Of a stretch of 64,000 bases of DNA, positions 34,263 through 43,000 are shown piece after piece. Under the pieces are notes generated by a model. The model did not search any database. It worked only from the letters and a program-made list of their open reading frames with translations, and was not told where the DNA came from. Source of the DNA: JAVDCA01 sp035293985 (GTDB taxonomy: Bacteria > Pseudomonadota > Alphaproteobacteria > Rhizobiales > Xanthobacteraceae); contig DATGLS010000017.1 in NCBI GenBank assembly GCA_035293985.1, positions 62,001 to 126,000 of the forward strand, in the 5' to 3' direction. How positions within the stretch are numbered: the first letter of the stretch is position 1; every line of letters starts with the position of its first letter. A program made the position numbers and the translations under genes.

Positions 34263-35243
34263 ATGGACGACGTCACGACCGCGCGAATCACCTTCAACAC
34301 CGACACGCTGCCTGAGCGCGATCGGTTCGCGGCTTATTGCGAGCACATGATGCGCCGCATCGCGCGGCTCGACATCATGCGGCGGGACGCCTCGCCGTTC
34401 GCCGCCGCCGTGGATATCCAGCAGGCCGGCTCGGTCGGCATCTGTCACATCGCCACGTCGACATCCGACTATGTGCGCACGCCGGTGCTCATGCGCGACG
34501 GCGACGACTCGCTCTGCATCGTCCTGTGCCGCAGCGGCGGGGCCTACCAGACCCAGCGCGACAACGACCAGGGGCTCGCGCCGGGCGAGGCGATCGTCTG
34601 CGACAGCGGCCGCCTGGGATCGATCCACGTCACGGCGAACTCGCGCTTCTGGTGCATCAAGGTGCCGCGTCCGCGCATCGCCACGATGCTGCCGCGCCAC
34701 GAGCGGTTCGCCGGCATCAAGCTCGACCGCGATCCGGTCGCGCGGCGGCTGCTGTTCGCGTATCTCGCCGGGACGCTCAACCTCGACCTGCCGGCCGACG
34801 GCCAGGCGGTCGCGCTCTACGACCACCACATCCTCGACCTGCTCGCGCTGTCGATCGGCGCCGAGGGCGAGGCGCGCCGCATGGCCGAGGAGGGCGGCGT
34901 CCGCGCGGTGCGCCGCGCCGCGATCCTGCGCGAGATCGACAATCGCCTGCACGATCCCGCGCTGAGCGCCGCGGGCACCGCAATCCGGCTCGGCATCACG
35001 CCGCGCTATATCCACGTCCTGCTCGAGGAGAGCGGCCACAGCTTCAGCGAGCACGTGCTGGAGCGACGCCTCGCCAAGATCGCCGAGGTGCTACGCGATC
35101 CGCGCCAGCGCCGGCGCCGCATCGGCGATGTCGCGCTCGCGCACGGCTTTTCCGACCTGTCGCACTTCAACCGCGCGTTTCGCCGCCGCTATGGCGCGAC
35201 ACCTTCGCAGATGCGGCGGCAGGGCGCGGCGAAAGCCGAGTGA
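34263..35243 (+). CDS. AraC-family transcriptional regulator
   Basis: 326 residues. Residues ~10-200 form an AraC-binding-like (cupin) sensor domain of the type found in rhizobial AraC proteins (FNTDTLPERDRFAAYCEHM). Residues ~220-320 are the double helix-turn-helix: AAGTAIRLGITPRYIHVLLEE for the first HTH and RIGDVALAHGFSDLSHFNRAFRR for the second, the AraC signature. The target is not evident. Neighbours are an orphan chemoreceptor upstream and a small convergent exported protein downstream, so it may control genes elsewhere. ATG 34263 has no strong Shine-Dalgarno sequence. Confidence 0.92.
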   Translation: MDDVTTARITFNTDTLPERDRFAAYCEHMMRRIARLDIMRRDASPFAAAVDIQQAGSVGICHIATSTSDYVRTPVLMRDGDDSLCIVLCRSGGAYQTQRDNDQGLAPGEAIVCDSGRLGSIHVTANSRFWCIKVPRPRIATMLPRHERFAGIKLDRDPVARRLLFAYLAGTLNLDLPADGQAVALYDHHILDLLALSIGAEGEARRMAEEGGVRAVRRAAILREIDNRLHDPALSAAGTAIRLGITPRYIHVLLEESGHSFSEHVLERRLAKIAEVLRDPRQRRRRIGDVALAHGFSDLSHFNRAFRRRYGATPSQMRRQGAAKAE

Positions 35244-35254
35244 TCCAGCTCCGT

Positions 35255-35734
35255 TTATTGCTTCTTGAGCACGTAGACGTAGTCGTCGAGCCCGATCGCC
35301 ATCGTGGTGGCGTCGATGAAGTGCCAGTCGAGCTCGTTGGCGCAACCGGTCCCCAGCACCTTCCACGACGTGCCCTTGAAGCCGACGCTCGCCGCGAGCG
35401 TGGCCGGATCGGCCGACTTGTCCTTGTCGTGCATCTCGCCGAACTGGCCCTGAAAGAGCATGTCGGCGGTGAAATCGCTGAGCTTGTAGTGCGGCCCCGT
35501 GCAGGCGAGCGGCTGCGGCCCGGCGATCTCTTGCAGCTTGAACGTGACGCTCTTGCCGACCAGCGCCTTAGCGGCGGCCGGGTCGGGCCTATGCGCTTTG
35601 TCGGCCCACGGTGCGACCGTCGCGGAAGCGATCCTCCAGGTGCCGAACCAGGGGCCTTTCGCGTGCGCCGGGGCGACGGCGCAAACCACGAGGGCGAGAA
35701 CGAGCGTGAACGTGTGCAAGGGGTAATGCGACAA
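35255..35734 (-). CDS. small exported protein, unknown function
   Basis: 159 residues from a TTG start at 35734, chosen because gaggaggg precedes it by five bases on the minus strand and it leads directly into a signal peptide (FTLVLALVVCAVAPAHA). The mature part begins KGPWFGTWRIASATVAPWAD and contains KSVTFKLQEIAGPQPLACTG and GTGCANELDWHFIDATTMAI. Two cysteines could pair in the periplasm. The layout (GTW opening, beta-rich) is lipocalin-like or calycin-like, but I do not recognise a named family. It is divergent from the lytic transglycosylase gene. Confidence 0.7.
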   Translation of the reverse strand: MSHYPLHTFTLVLALVVCAVAPAHAKGPWFGTWRIASATVAPWADKAHRPDPAAAKALVGKSVTFKLQEIAGPQPLACTGPHYKLSDFTADMLFQGQFGEMHDKDKSADPATLAASVGFKGTSWKVLGTGCANELDWHFIDATTMAIGLDDYVYVLKKQ

Positions 35735-35891
35735 AATTCCCTCCTCGATGCTGATCGCTCTTGATAATCGCACGAACATCACGCCGCTTGGGCTATAGGG
35801 AACAACCGAGGCCATCTTTTCGCCGGAGATTTTCCGCCCATACGCGTCTATGGTGCGGGCGATACAAACGAATGAAATGCACGGATCGATC

Positions 35892-37115
35892 ATGCGGCGC
35901 ACATTGCTGACTTCCGCGGGCCTCGCGCTCGCGCTTTCCCTCATTGCCGGCCCCCACGGCGCGACGGCGGCGCCGGCGAACTGCCGCAACACCGGCAGCT
36001 TCGAGGCCTGGCTCGCCAAGTTCAAGCAGGAGGCGGCCGCGCAAGGCATCTCGCAGGCCGCGATCGCGGAAGCCTCGCCGTACCTGGTCTACGACGCCCA
36101 CATCGTCGGCATCGACCGCGGGCAGAAATTCTTCGCCCAGACCTTCCTCCAGTTCTCCGACAAGATGCTGGCGGGCGGGCGCATCCCGAGCGGCATCGCG
36201 CACATCAAGAAAAACGAAGCCACCTTCGCGCGTGCCGAGCGCGAGTTCGGAGTGCCGCCGCAGGTAATCACCGGGTTCTGGGGGCTGGAAAGCGATTTCG
36301 GCGCCAACCAGGGGAATTATCAATCGATCCGCTCGATCGCGACGCTCGCCTACGACTGCCGGCGCTCCGACATGTTCCGCGGCCACCTGTTCGACGAGCT
36401 GCGCCTGATCGAGCGCGGCGACCTCACGGCGGCCGAGATGATCGGCTCGTGGGCGGGCGAGCTCGGACAGACGCAGATGATGCCGTCCGAATATCTCAAG
36501 AACGCGGTCGACTACGACGGTGACGGCCGGCGCAACCTGATCAAGAGCGTGCCCGACGTGATCGGCTCGACCGCGAAGTACCTCGTCAGCCTCGGATGGA
36601 AGCGCGGCGAGCCGTGGCTGCAGGAGGTGCGCGTGTCGCCGCGGGTGCCGTGGCAGGAGGCGGATCTTTCGATCCAGCACACGCGCGCCGAATGGGCACA
36701 GTGGGGCGTGACCTATCCGGGCGGGCGCCCGCTGCCCAACGATAATCTCAAGGCTTCGCTGCTGCTGCCGATGGGGCGCTTCGGGCCGGCGTTCCTCGCC
36801 TATGACAATTTCCAGGTCTATCTCAAATGGAACAACTCGCTGGTCTACTCGACCACCGCGGCCTATTACGCGACCCGCCTCGCCGGCGCGCCGGCAGTGA
36901 CGCGCTCGACCGGGCCGATCCCGAACGTGAGCGCCGAGGAGATCGCCGAGATCCAGCGCTTGCTCGCGCACGCCGGTTTCGATGTGGGCGCGATCGACGG
37001 CAAGATCGGCATCGCGACCCGCGCGGCGATCAAGCAGATGCAGGTCAAGTTCGGGCTGCCGGCCGATTCGTACCCCTCGCCGGAGTTTTTGGCGCGGCTC
37101 AGAGCGGGCAGATAG
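35892..37115 (+). CDS. lytic murein transglycosylase, MltB type, with peptidoglycan-binding domain
   Basis: 407 residues with a signal peptide (LLTSAGLALALSLIAGPHGATA). It cleaves peptidoglycan glycan strands in the periplasm. The SLT_2/MltB domain spans ~35-325: REFGVPPQVITGFWGLESDFG holds the catalytic Glu. SWAGELGQTQMMPSEYLKNA and DYDGDGRRNLIKSVPDVIGS are the family blocks. Residues ~345-405 form a PG_binding_1 domain (IAEIQRLLAHAGFDVGAIDG, TRAAIKQMQVKFGLPADSYP). ATG 35892 precedes the signal peptide. It stands alone, and a repeat follows. Confidence 0.94.
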   Translation: MRRTLLTSAGLALALSLIAGPHGATAAPANCRNTGSFEAWLAKFKQEAAAQGISQAAIAEASPYLVYDAHIVGIDRGQKFFAQTFLQFSDKMLAGGRIPSGIAHIKKNEATFARAEREFGVPPQVITGFWGLESDFGANQGNYQSIRSIATLAYDCRRSDMFRGHLFDELRLIERGDLTAAEMIGSWAGELGQTQMMPSEYLKNAVDYDGDGRRNLIKSVPDVIGSTAKYLVSLGWKRGEPWLQEVRVSPRVPWQEADLSIQHTRAEWAQWGVTYPGGRPLPNDNLKASLLLPMGRFGPAFLAYDNFQVYLKWNNSLVYSTTAAYYATRLAGAPAVTRSTGPIPNVSAEEIAEIQRLLAHAGFDVGAIDGKIGIATRAAIKQMQVKFGLPADSYPSPEFLARLRAGR

Positions 37116-37119
37116 ATCG

Positions 37120-37236
37120 GTAGGGTGGGCAACCGCGCCTTCGCGATTGCCCACCCGCCCGCGCCGCCTGGGCAATATCGGTGGCGAACGCCGCGCATGC
37201 GGCGCGGACCGTGAACGGCGATTTTGCCCACCCTAC
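37120..37236. repeat. gtagggtgggc palindromic repeat
   Basis: Arms gtagggtgggcaaccgcg and ggcgattttgcccaccctac. The right end provides the TAG stop of the convergent DoxX-family gene. Confidence 0.88.
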
Positions 37237-37661
37237 AATCCGAGCACGTGGTCCAGCGAATACAGGCCGCCGCCCTTCGCCAGAAAATAGGCGGCCGCGA
37301 TGGTCCACATCAGGGTGTATTCGAGGCCCTGCGTGTTCCAGAACCAGCCGCCCTTCACCCAGCGCTCGCGGCACGAGACCACGAGGAAGATCACCACCGG
37401 GATCGCGGCGATGCGCGTGAACAGGCCAAGCGCGAGCAGCGGGCCGGCGATCAGCTCCGTTGCGGCGATCGCCGGCGCCCACAGCCGGCCGGGGCGATAG
37501 CCGTCGCGGTCGAGCTGTTGGGCGAGCATCGTCAAGTTCGAGTCCTTCAGCCCGGTGCCGCGGAAGAAGCCGAAGGTGACGCGCAGGCCGTGCGGCACCA
37601 GCGCGGCGCCGACCATGACGCGCAGCAGCGCCTCGATCACCGCTGCCGCTGATGCCGGCAT
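37233..37661 (-). CDS. DoxX family membrane protein
   Basis: 142 residues with about four hydrophobic helices (ALLRVMVGAALVPHGLRVTFG, APAIAATELIAGPLLALGLF, IAAIPVVIFLVVSC, LMWTIAAAYFLA). The HG in helix 1 and the ELxxGxxLxxGLxT pattern in helix 2 are the DoxX signature. DoxX proteins are small membrane proteins linked to quinone or thiol redox in some systems, but most are uncharacterised. It is the last gene of the minus-strand group that includes the transhydroxylase-like molybdoenzyme and the LivK-type receptor, 9 bp downstream of the latter, so it is likely co-transcribed. The stop is in the palindromic repeat. Confidence 0.88.
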   Translation of the reverse strand: MPASAAAVIEALLRVMVGAALVPHGLRVTFGFFRGTGLKDSNLTMLAQQLDRDGYRPGRLWAPAIAATELIAGPLLALGLFTRIAAIPVVIFLVVSCRERWVKGGWFWNTQGLEYTLMWTIAAAYFLAKGGGLYSLDHVLGL

Positions 37662-37670
37662 CGGCGCGGA

Positions 37671-38879
37671 TTACTTCTTCACCAGGCTGCAGGCGGGATC
37701 GGGCGGGCCGAACGCTTGGTCGCCGGGGATGTGGGCGACGACCTTGTAGTAGTCCCACGGCGCCTTCGATTCCTCCGGCGTCTTCACCTGCACCAGCAGC
37801 AGGTCGTGCACCATCAGCCCGTCCTCGCGCAGCTTGCCGTTGCGGGCGAAGAAGTCCTCGATCGGATGCGAACGCATCTCGGCCGCGACCTTGAGCGGCG
37901 CGTCGGTGCCGGTCGCCTTGATGGCGTTGAGATAGGTCATCACCGAGGAGTAGACGCCCGCCTGCCACATGGTCGGCATCTTGTGCAGCTTGTCGTAGAA
38001 ACGCTTCGACCACGCGCGGGTCTCGTCGTCCATGTCCCAGTAGAACGAGGTCGTGAGGTAGAGGCCCTGCGCGGCCTTGAGCCCGAGCGCGTGCACGTCG
38101 GTGATCAGCACCAGGAGGCCGGCCATCTGCTGGCCGTGCGCAAAGAGGCCGAACTCGCCGCCGAGCTTGATCGCATTGACGTTGTCCGGCGGGCCGCTCG
38201 CGATGCCGATGATCTGCGCCTTGGAGGCCTGCGCCTGCAGGATGAAGGCGGAAAGGTCCGGCGTCGCGAACGGATGGCGCACGGCGCCCACGACCTTGCC
38301 GCCATTGGCGACGACCACCTGGCTCGCGTCGCGCTCGAGCGCGTGCCCGAAGGCGTAGTCGGCGGTGAGGAAGAACCAGGTCTTGCCGCCGTGCTTGACC
38401 ACCTCCTGGGCGGTGCCGACCGCGAGCGCCCGCGTGTCGAACACCCATTGCATCGCATAGGGCGAGCAGAACTTGCCGTGGAAATCCGCCGTGCCGGTCG
38501 AGTGGGTGATGAACAGCTTCTGCTTCTCGTTGGCGACGCGCTGCACCGCGAGGCCGACGGCGGAGACCGGGACGTCGAGGATGAGGTCGACCTTGTCGGT
38601 GTCGTACCACTTGCGGGCGATGCTCGAGCCGATGTCGGGCTTGAGCTGGCTGTCGGCGGTCACGAGCTCGACCGGTGCGCCCAGCACCTTGCCGCCGAAA
38701 TCGTCGATCGCCATCTGCGCGGCGGTGACCGAGCCCTGTCCGGTCGCGTCCGAGGCGGGGCCGGACAGGTCGGTGAGCACGCCGATGCGCACCACGTTGT
38801 CGGAGACCTGCGCGTGGGCTGGGTGAAATGAGATGGCCGTGAGCGCAAAGGCGGCTGCGCCGAGAATTCGCGCGCGCAT
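37671..38879 (-). CDS. branched-chain-amino-acid-type (LivK/Peripla_BP_6) ABC substrate-binding protein
   Basis: 402 residues with a signal peptide (ILGAAAFALTAISFHPAHA). NVVRIGVLTDLSGPASDATGQG opens the type-1 binding fold. SSIARKWYDTDKVDLILDV, KLFITHSTGTADFHG and WFFLTADYAFGHALERDA are typical of the group that binds aromatic or aliphatic acids rather than amino acids. No permease or ATPase gene accompanies it, although a full Liv system lies at 54160-58977. Located directly downstream of the molybdoenzyme genes, it may capture the aromatic substrate of that enzyme. ATG 38879 was chosen at the signal peptide. Confidence 0.92.
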   Translation of the reverse strand: MRARILGAAAFALTAISFHPAHAQVSDNVVRIGVLTDLSGPASDATGQGSVTAAQMAIDDFGGKVLGAPVELVTADSQLKPDIGSSIARKWYDTDKVDLILDVPVSAVGLAVQRVANEKQKLFITHSTGTADFHGKFCSPYAMQWVFDTRALAVGTAQEVVKHGGKTWFFLTADYAFGHALERDASQVVVANGGKVVGAVRHPFATPDLSAFILQAQASKAQIIGIASGPPDNVNAIKLGGEFGLFAHGQQMAGLLVLITDVHALGLKAAQGLYLTTSFYWDMDDETRAWSKRFYDKLHKMPTMWQAGVYSSVMTYLNAIKATGTDAPLKVAAEMRSHPIEDFFARNGKLREDGLMVHDLLLVQVKTPEESKAPWDYYKVVAHIPGDQAFGPPDPACSLVKK

Positions 38880-38900
38880 TAGGTCCTCCCCGGATTTTCC

Positions 38901-38986
38901 GTCATGGCCGGGCGTGTCCCGGCCATCCACGTCTTTGCCGCACAGCATGAAAGACGTGGATGCCCGGGACAAGCCCGGGCATGACG
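38901..38986. repeat. tcatgcccggg palindromic repeat (copy 4)
   Basis: gtcatggccgggcgtgtccc ... gggacaagcccgggcatgac with inner ccacgtct / agacgtgg; between the receptor gene and the molybdoenzyme small-subunit gene. Confidence 0.9.
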
Positions 38987-38994
38987 TTTTCTTT

Positions 38995-39834
38995 TTACAA
39001 TCGGATCTCGCCGAGGCTGACGCTGTCGCCGAGCTTCGCGTCGACGATCTTCTTCGCCCGCCCCGGCGCCTCGATCTCGAGCGTGTAGGCGCCGGAATCC
39101 TCGTCGAGGTTGTCGAACTTGAAGTCGCCGTAGTTGTCGCTCCTCGCCTCCGCGACCGTGCGGCCATCCTTCATGAGCCGCACCTTGGCGCCCTCGACAC
39201 AGTCGACCGCGCCGTTCTGCTCGGCCGCGACCGAGCCGCCGATGAAGCACTTGGTGTAACGCCACAGATTGCGGTACCACACGCGCGGGCGCGTGCCGAG
39301 CTCCGGCCGCATGGGCTCCAGCGCCTGGTCGGCCGCCATGCCGGCCATCACCGCGTCCTCGACCTTGATCGCCTTCATGGCGCCCGTCGGGCACGACTGC
39401 TGGCCGCGCGTCTGTTGCCAGCCCTGGTCGATCAGGTGGGCGTCGAACGGCCACGCCTGCGGGAGCTGCAGCTCCTCGTTCCACCAGATGTGGCCGTACG
39501 GACAGGCGTCGACGAGCTCTTTCTGTCCCTTCGCCTTGACGGGATCGATGATGACGATGCCGTCGTCGCGCTTGCGGACCGCGCCGTCGCGCGCCGCCTT
39601 GATGCAGGGCGCGTCATCGCAGTGGTTGCACAGCGTCGGCACGTAGGCGATGTCGATCATCGGCGCCTGTCCGCGCTCCTTCTGCAGGATGTCGATCCAG
39701 CGGTGGCCATGTCGCGGCATCGGCGCCGCGTAGCCGGGCCACTCGTTGCCGACGTACTCGTCCATGGTCGCGAGCGTGCACAGGTTGCAGTTGGTGCACT
39801 CGGCCACGTCGATGATCAGGTTCCATTTTTCCAT
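38995..39834 (-). CDS. transhydroxylase/resorcinol-hydroxylase-like iron-sulphur small subunit
   Basis: 279 residues. Electron-transfer partner of the large subunit upstream. The protein strongly recalls AthB, the small subunit of pyrogallol-phloroglucinol transhydroxylase: MDEYVGNEWPGYAAPM, HRWIDILQKERG, IIDPVKAKGQKELVDACPYG, PELGTRPRVWYRNLWRY, and a C-terminal ~80-residue Ig-like domain (VEGAKVRLMKDGRTVAEA). Ligands for two 4Fe-4S clusters are present: Cys13, 16, 19 with Cys148, and Cys69, 72, 77 with Cys111. All four positions for the next cluster are substituted: Thr23, Trp128, Asp131, Gly144. No Tat or Sec signal is seen, so it is cytoplasmic. ATG 39834. It is separated from the large-subunit gene by a 143-bp palindromic repeat, but order and strand indicate one operon. 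Confidence 0.9.
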   Translation of the reverse strand: MEKWNLIIDVAECTNCNLCTLATMDEYVGNEWPGYAAPMPRHGHRWIDILQKERGQAPMIDIAYVPTLCNHCDDAPCIKAARDGAVRKRDDGIVIIDPVKAKGQKELVDACPYGHIWWNEELQLPQAWPFDAHLIDQGWQQTRGQQSCPTGAMKAIKVEDAVMAGMAADQALEPMRPELGTRPRVWYRNLWRYTKCFIGGSVAAEQNGAVDCVEGAKVRLMKDGRTVAEARSDNYGDFKFDNLDEDSGAYTLEIEAPGRAKKIVDAKLGDSVSLGEIRL

Positions 39835-39852
39835 GGGGCTACTCACTTGTGT

Positions 39853-39995
39853 CGTAGGGTGGGCAAAGCCGGCCGACTGACCTCGGCGCATGGCACGCCG
39901 CCCGACCCGCCACGCGAACGCGTCTCACGCGTGGGGCACGGCGGGTCTGGCGCCCTGTGACGACGCAGACATCTCGGCCGCCTTTGCCCACCCTG
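39853..39995. repeat. gtagggtgggc palindromic repeat, full length
   Basis: Arms gtagggtgggcaaagccggc and ggccgcctttgcccaccctg, located between the large- and small-subunit genes of the transhydroxylase-like enzyme. Confidence 0.9.
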
Positions 39996-40005
39996 CGAGC
40001 CATCG

Positions 40006-43000
40006 CTACTTGGCCGGCACCAGGCTCGCGGCCTTCAAGGTCTCCTTCACCTCGCGATCCTTCTCCATCGCGGCGAAGGTCGCGGACATGTGCTCGATGC
40101 GGCGGTCCCACGGCTCGATCTGCACCAGGGAGTTGGCGCCGGCGAGCGAGTGCGTCGACTTCGTCTGCGTACGCTCCGGCGTGAGCAGGTTGAGGCAGCC
40201 GCCACGATCGACGGATTTGCCAGGCTCGCCCATCGGGTCGTAGACGGCGGAGGACTCGTAGCCGTGGCAGACGCCGCGCGGCAGGCGCTGGGTCGGCAGC
40301 GCCGCGCAGATCACCGCGCCACGGTCGTTGTAGACCTTGACCAAGTCGTGCTTCTTGATGCCGCGCTCGCGCGCGTCGTCGGCGTTCATGCGAATGAGCC
40401 AGTAGTAGTAGCCCTCCACGTTCACGCGATGGTCCGGGATGTTGTTGAGGAACGAGCTCTTCCCGTCGCCCTGGGTGTGGAAGCTGTATTTGGAATGCGG
40501 CGTGAGCATCTGTAGCGGATAGCGCTCGAAAAGCTCGCCCGAATGCGGGCCTTCCCACGACGGCTCGTATTTGACGATGGGCGGGCGCTCGGGATCGTGG
40601 AAGCGCTTGAGGCTCGAGCATTCGAACTCGAGCTTGCCGGATTGCGTCTGCAGGCCCCGCAGATACTCACCGTTGTAGTCGGACGGCAGCGGCTGCGCCT
40701 CGGGCACGTCTTTCTTGCGGTTCTCCCAAAACCAGCGGAACGAGACCGGCGCGCGCAGCTTCTCCTTCTCGGCCGGCACCACGTAGTAGCCACGCTTGAT
40801 GAACTGCTTCCACGAGATCTTCTTCGGCAGGTCGGAGGCATCGAACAAACGCTTGACCCAGTCGATCTCGTTCATGCCTTCGGAGAAATAGTTCGCGAGG
40901 CCGAGCCGCTTGCTGATCTCGTTGAAGATCCAGTAGTCCGATTTCGACTCGCCGAGCGGCGCGATCGCGGGCGCCTGGAAGACGATGACGCGGTGGTTGA
41001 GCTGCTGCTGGCCGTGATGGCCGTAGCCGCCGAGGCCGGCCCATTCGGAGATGTCGACCCGCTCGAAATTGGTGCACGCCGGCAGGATCACGTCGGCGAA
41101 CTTCGCCTCCCCCTCGAACCAGATCGACTGGTTCACCACGAACTCGAGCGCGGCGGATTGATACATCCGCACGTGCCGGCTGGTGTTGTTCATGGTGGAG
41201 AGGATCGAGCCTCCGTATTTGTAGAACATCTTCACCGGCGAATGGCCGGGCGCCGGATAGCCGAATTTGGCGAACTGATGCTCGATCGACTTGCCGACCC
41301 ATGGATAGCCCTCGGCCTTGCCGTCGGCGATCGCCTCCGGCATCCAGATGCGCGGGATGCGCTGGAAGCTCGAATTCATGGTCGGCAGCTGCGGCATGCG
41401 CTGGTAGAGCTCGACCGGCATCGCGGTGTTTTCCAGGTCGCCCGACATGCCGCCATCGGCGTAGCCGGGGAAATAGAAGTTGAAGTCGAGCGGCGTGCCC
41501 CATTGCAGGTTGCCCATGTTGATGCCGGGCTTGCCGAGTCCCTGCATCGCGCTGAGGCACACCATCACGCGCGCCCACTGGATGCCGGTCTGATTGCGGC
41601 AGGCGCCGCCATGGCCGTTGCCCCAGCCGCCGGGCGCGAGATAGACGCGCTTCTTGCCCCACTCGCGCGCAAGAGCCCGTACGTCCTTCGCCGGAACGCC
41701 GGTCTCCTTCTCCTGCCACTCGGGCGTCTTGGCGACCCCATCCTCGTCGCCGACCAGATACGCTTTCCATTCGTCGAAGCCGACCGTGTGGGTCTCGACG
41801 TATTGCTTGTCGTAGAGCCCCTCCTTGATCCACACGTAGGCGATGGCCATCGCCATCGCGACCGAGGTCGTCGGCTTCGGCGCGAACCATTTGCCCGGCA
41901 GGAACTGGGCCGACGCGTTGTAATACGGGTCGACGTGCACGACCTTGATGCCGAGCTTCGGGTTCTTCAGCCACTGTCGGCGCACCGTGCCTTCCTGCGC
42001 GCCGTAGGAGCCGCTGGTGGTCTCCGGATCGGCCGCCCAGAACACGATCATGTCGCAGCTCTGCAGGCAGTCCTCGACGGTGCCGTAGGTCTCCGACTGG
42101 CCGACGCGCAGCGTATAGCCCCAGTGATGCACGGCGCCCCAGTACCAACCCTCCCATGAGTCGGGATTGTGGTGCACGCGGGTCATTCCCACGGCGTTGG
42201 CGAAGCGGAAGAGCGCCGAGAGGTAGTAGCCGATGTTCCCCCAGGTGTGATGCGAGCCGTGCGAGGTCGCGATCGCGCCCGGCCCATGCGTGCGCTTGCA
42301 GCGCTTTATTTCATTGGCGACGAGGTCGAGCGCCTCCTCCCACGAGATGCGCACGTAGCCGGACTTGCCGCGATTCTGTGGGTTGCGGGCGCCGTTCGGA
42401 TCGAAGTCGACGCGCTTCATCGGATGCAGCAGGCGATCGGGCGAGTAGACGATTGATTTGGCGTTCTGCCCGTGCGGCGCGAGCGTCGTGCGGCGCGGCG
42501 GGGTGAGATCGATGCCGCGCGCGCGGATCGTCCACGGCTGCGGATCGGTGTCGTCGAAATCGATCGGCGTCATGCGCACGATCTTGCCGTCGCGCACATA
42601 GACGAACACGGGGCCGCCGTTGGTCATATTGCAGTAGCGCATGGTGCCGTCGGGCAGGCGGGTGCCGAGCTTCCAGCCGACGGTCTGGCTCAGCATGATG
42701 GTCTGCGCCCACCAGTTGGCGAGATCCTCCGGGCCGTCGACCGTGAGGTTGAAATCCTTGATGGCGTTGATCTGGTCGAGCCAGTTGATCGGCGGCATCA
42801 GCAGCGAGGCGCCGGTCGCGGCGTTCTTGAACGCTAGCGTGACGTCGGGCTTGGCGTGCAGGCCCGCGCCCGACGTGACGCGGCCGCCGCACACCTCGTA
42901 CCAGCGCGCCGTCTCCTCGTCGCGCGCCTTCACCTGGGCGACGAGGTTGCGCTCCGCGAGCCGGGCGCGAAAGGCAGGGTGCCGTCGGGCGGCGAGCTTG

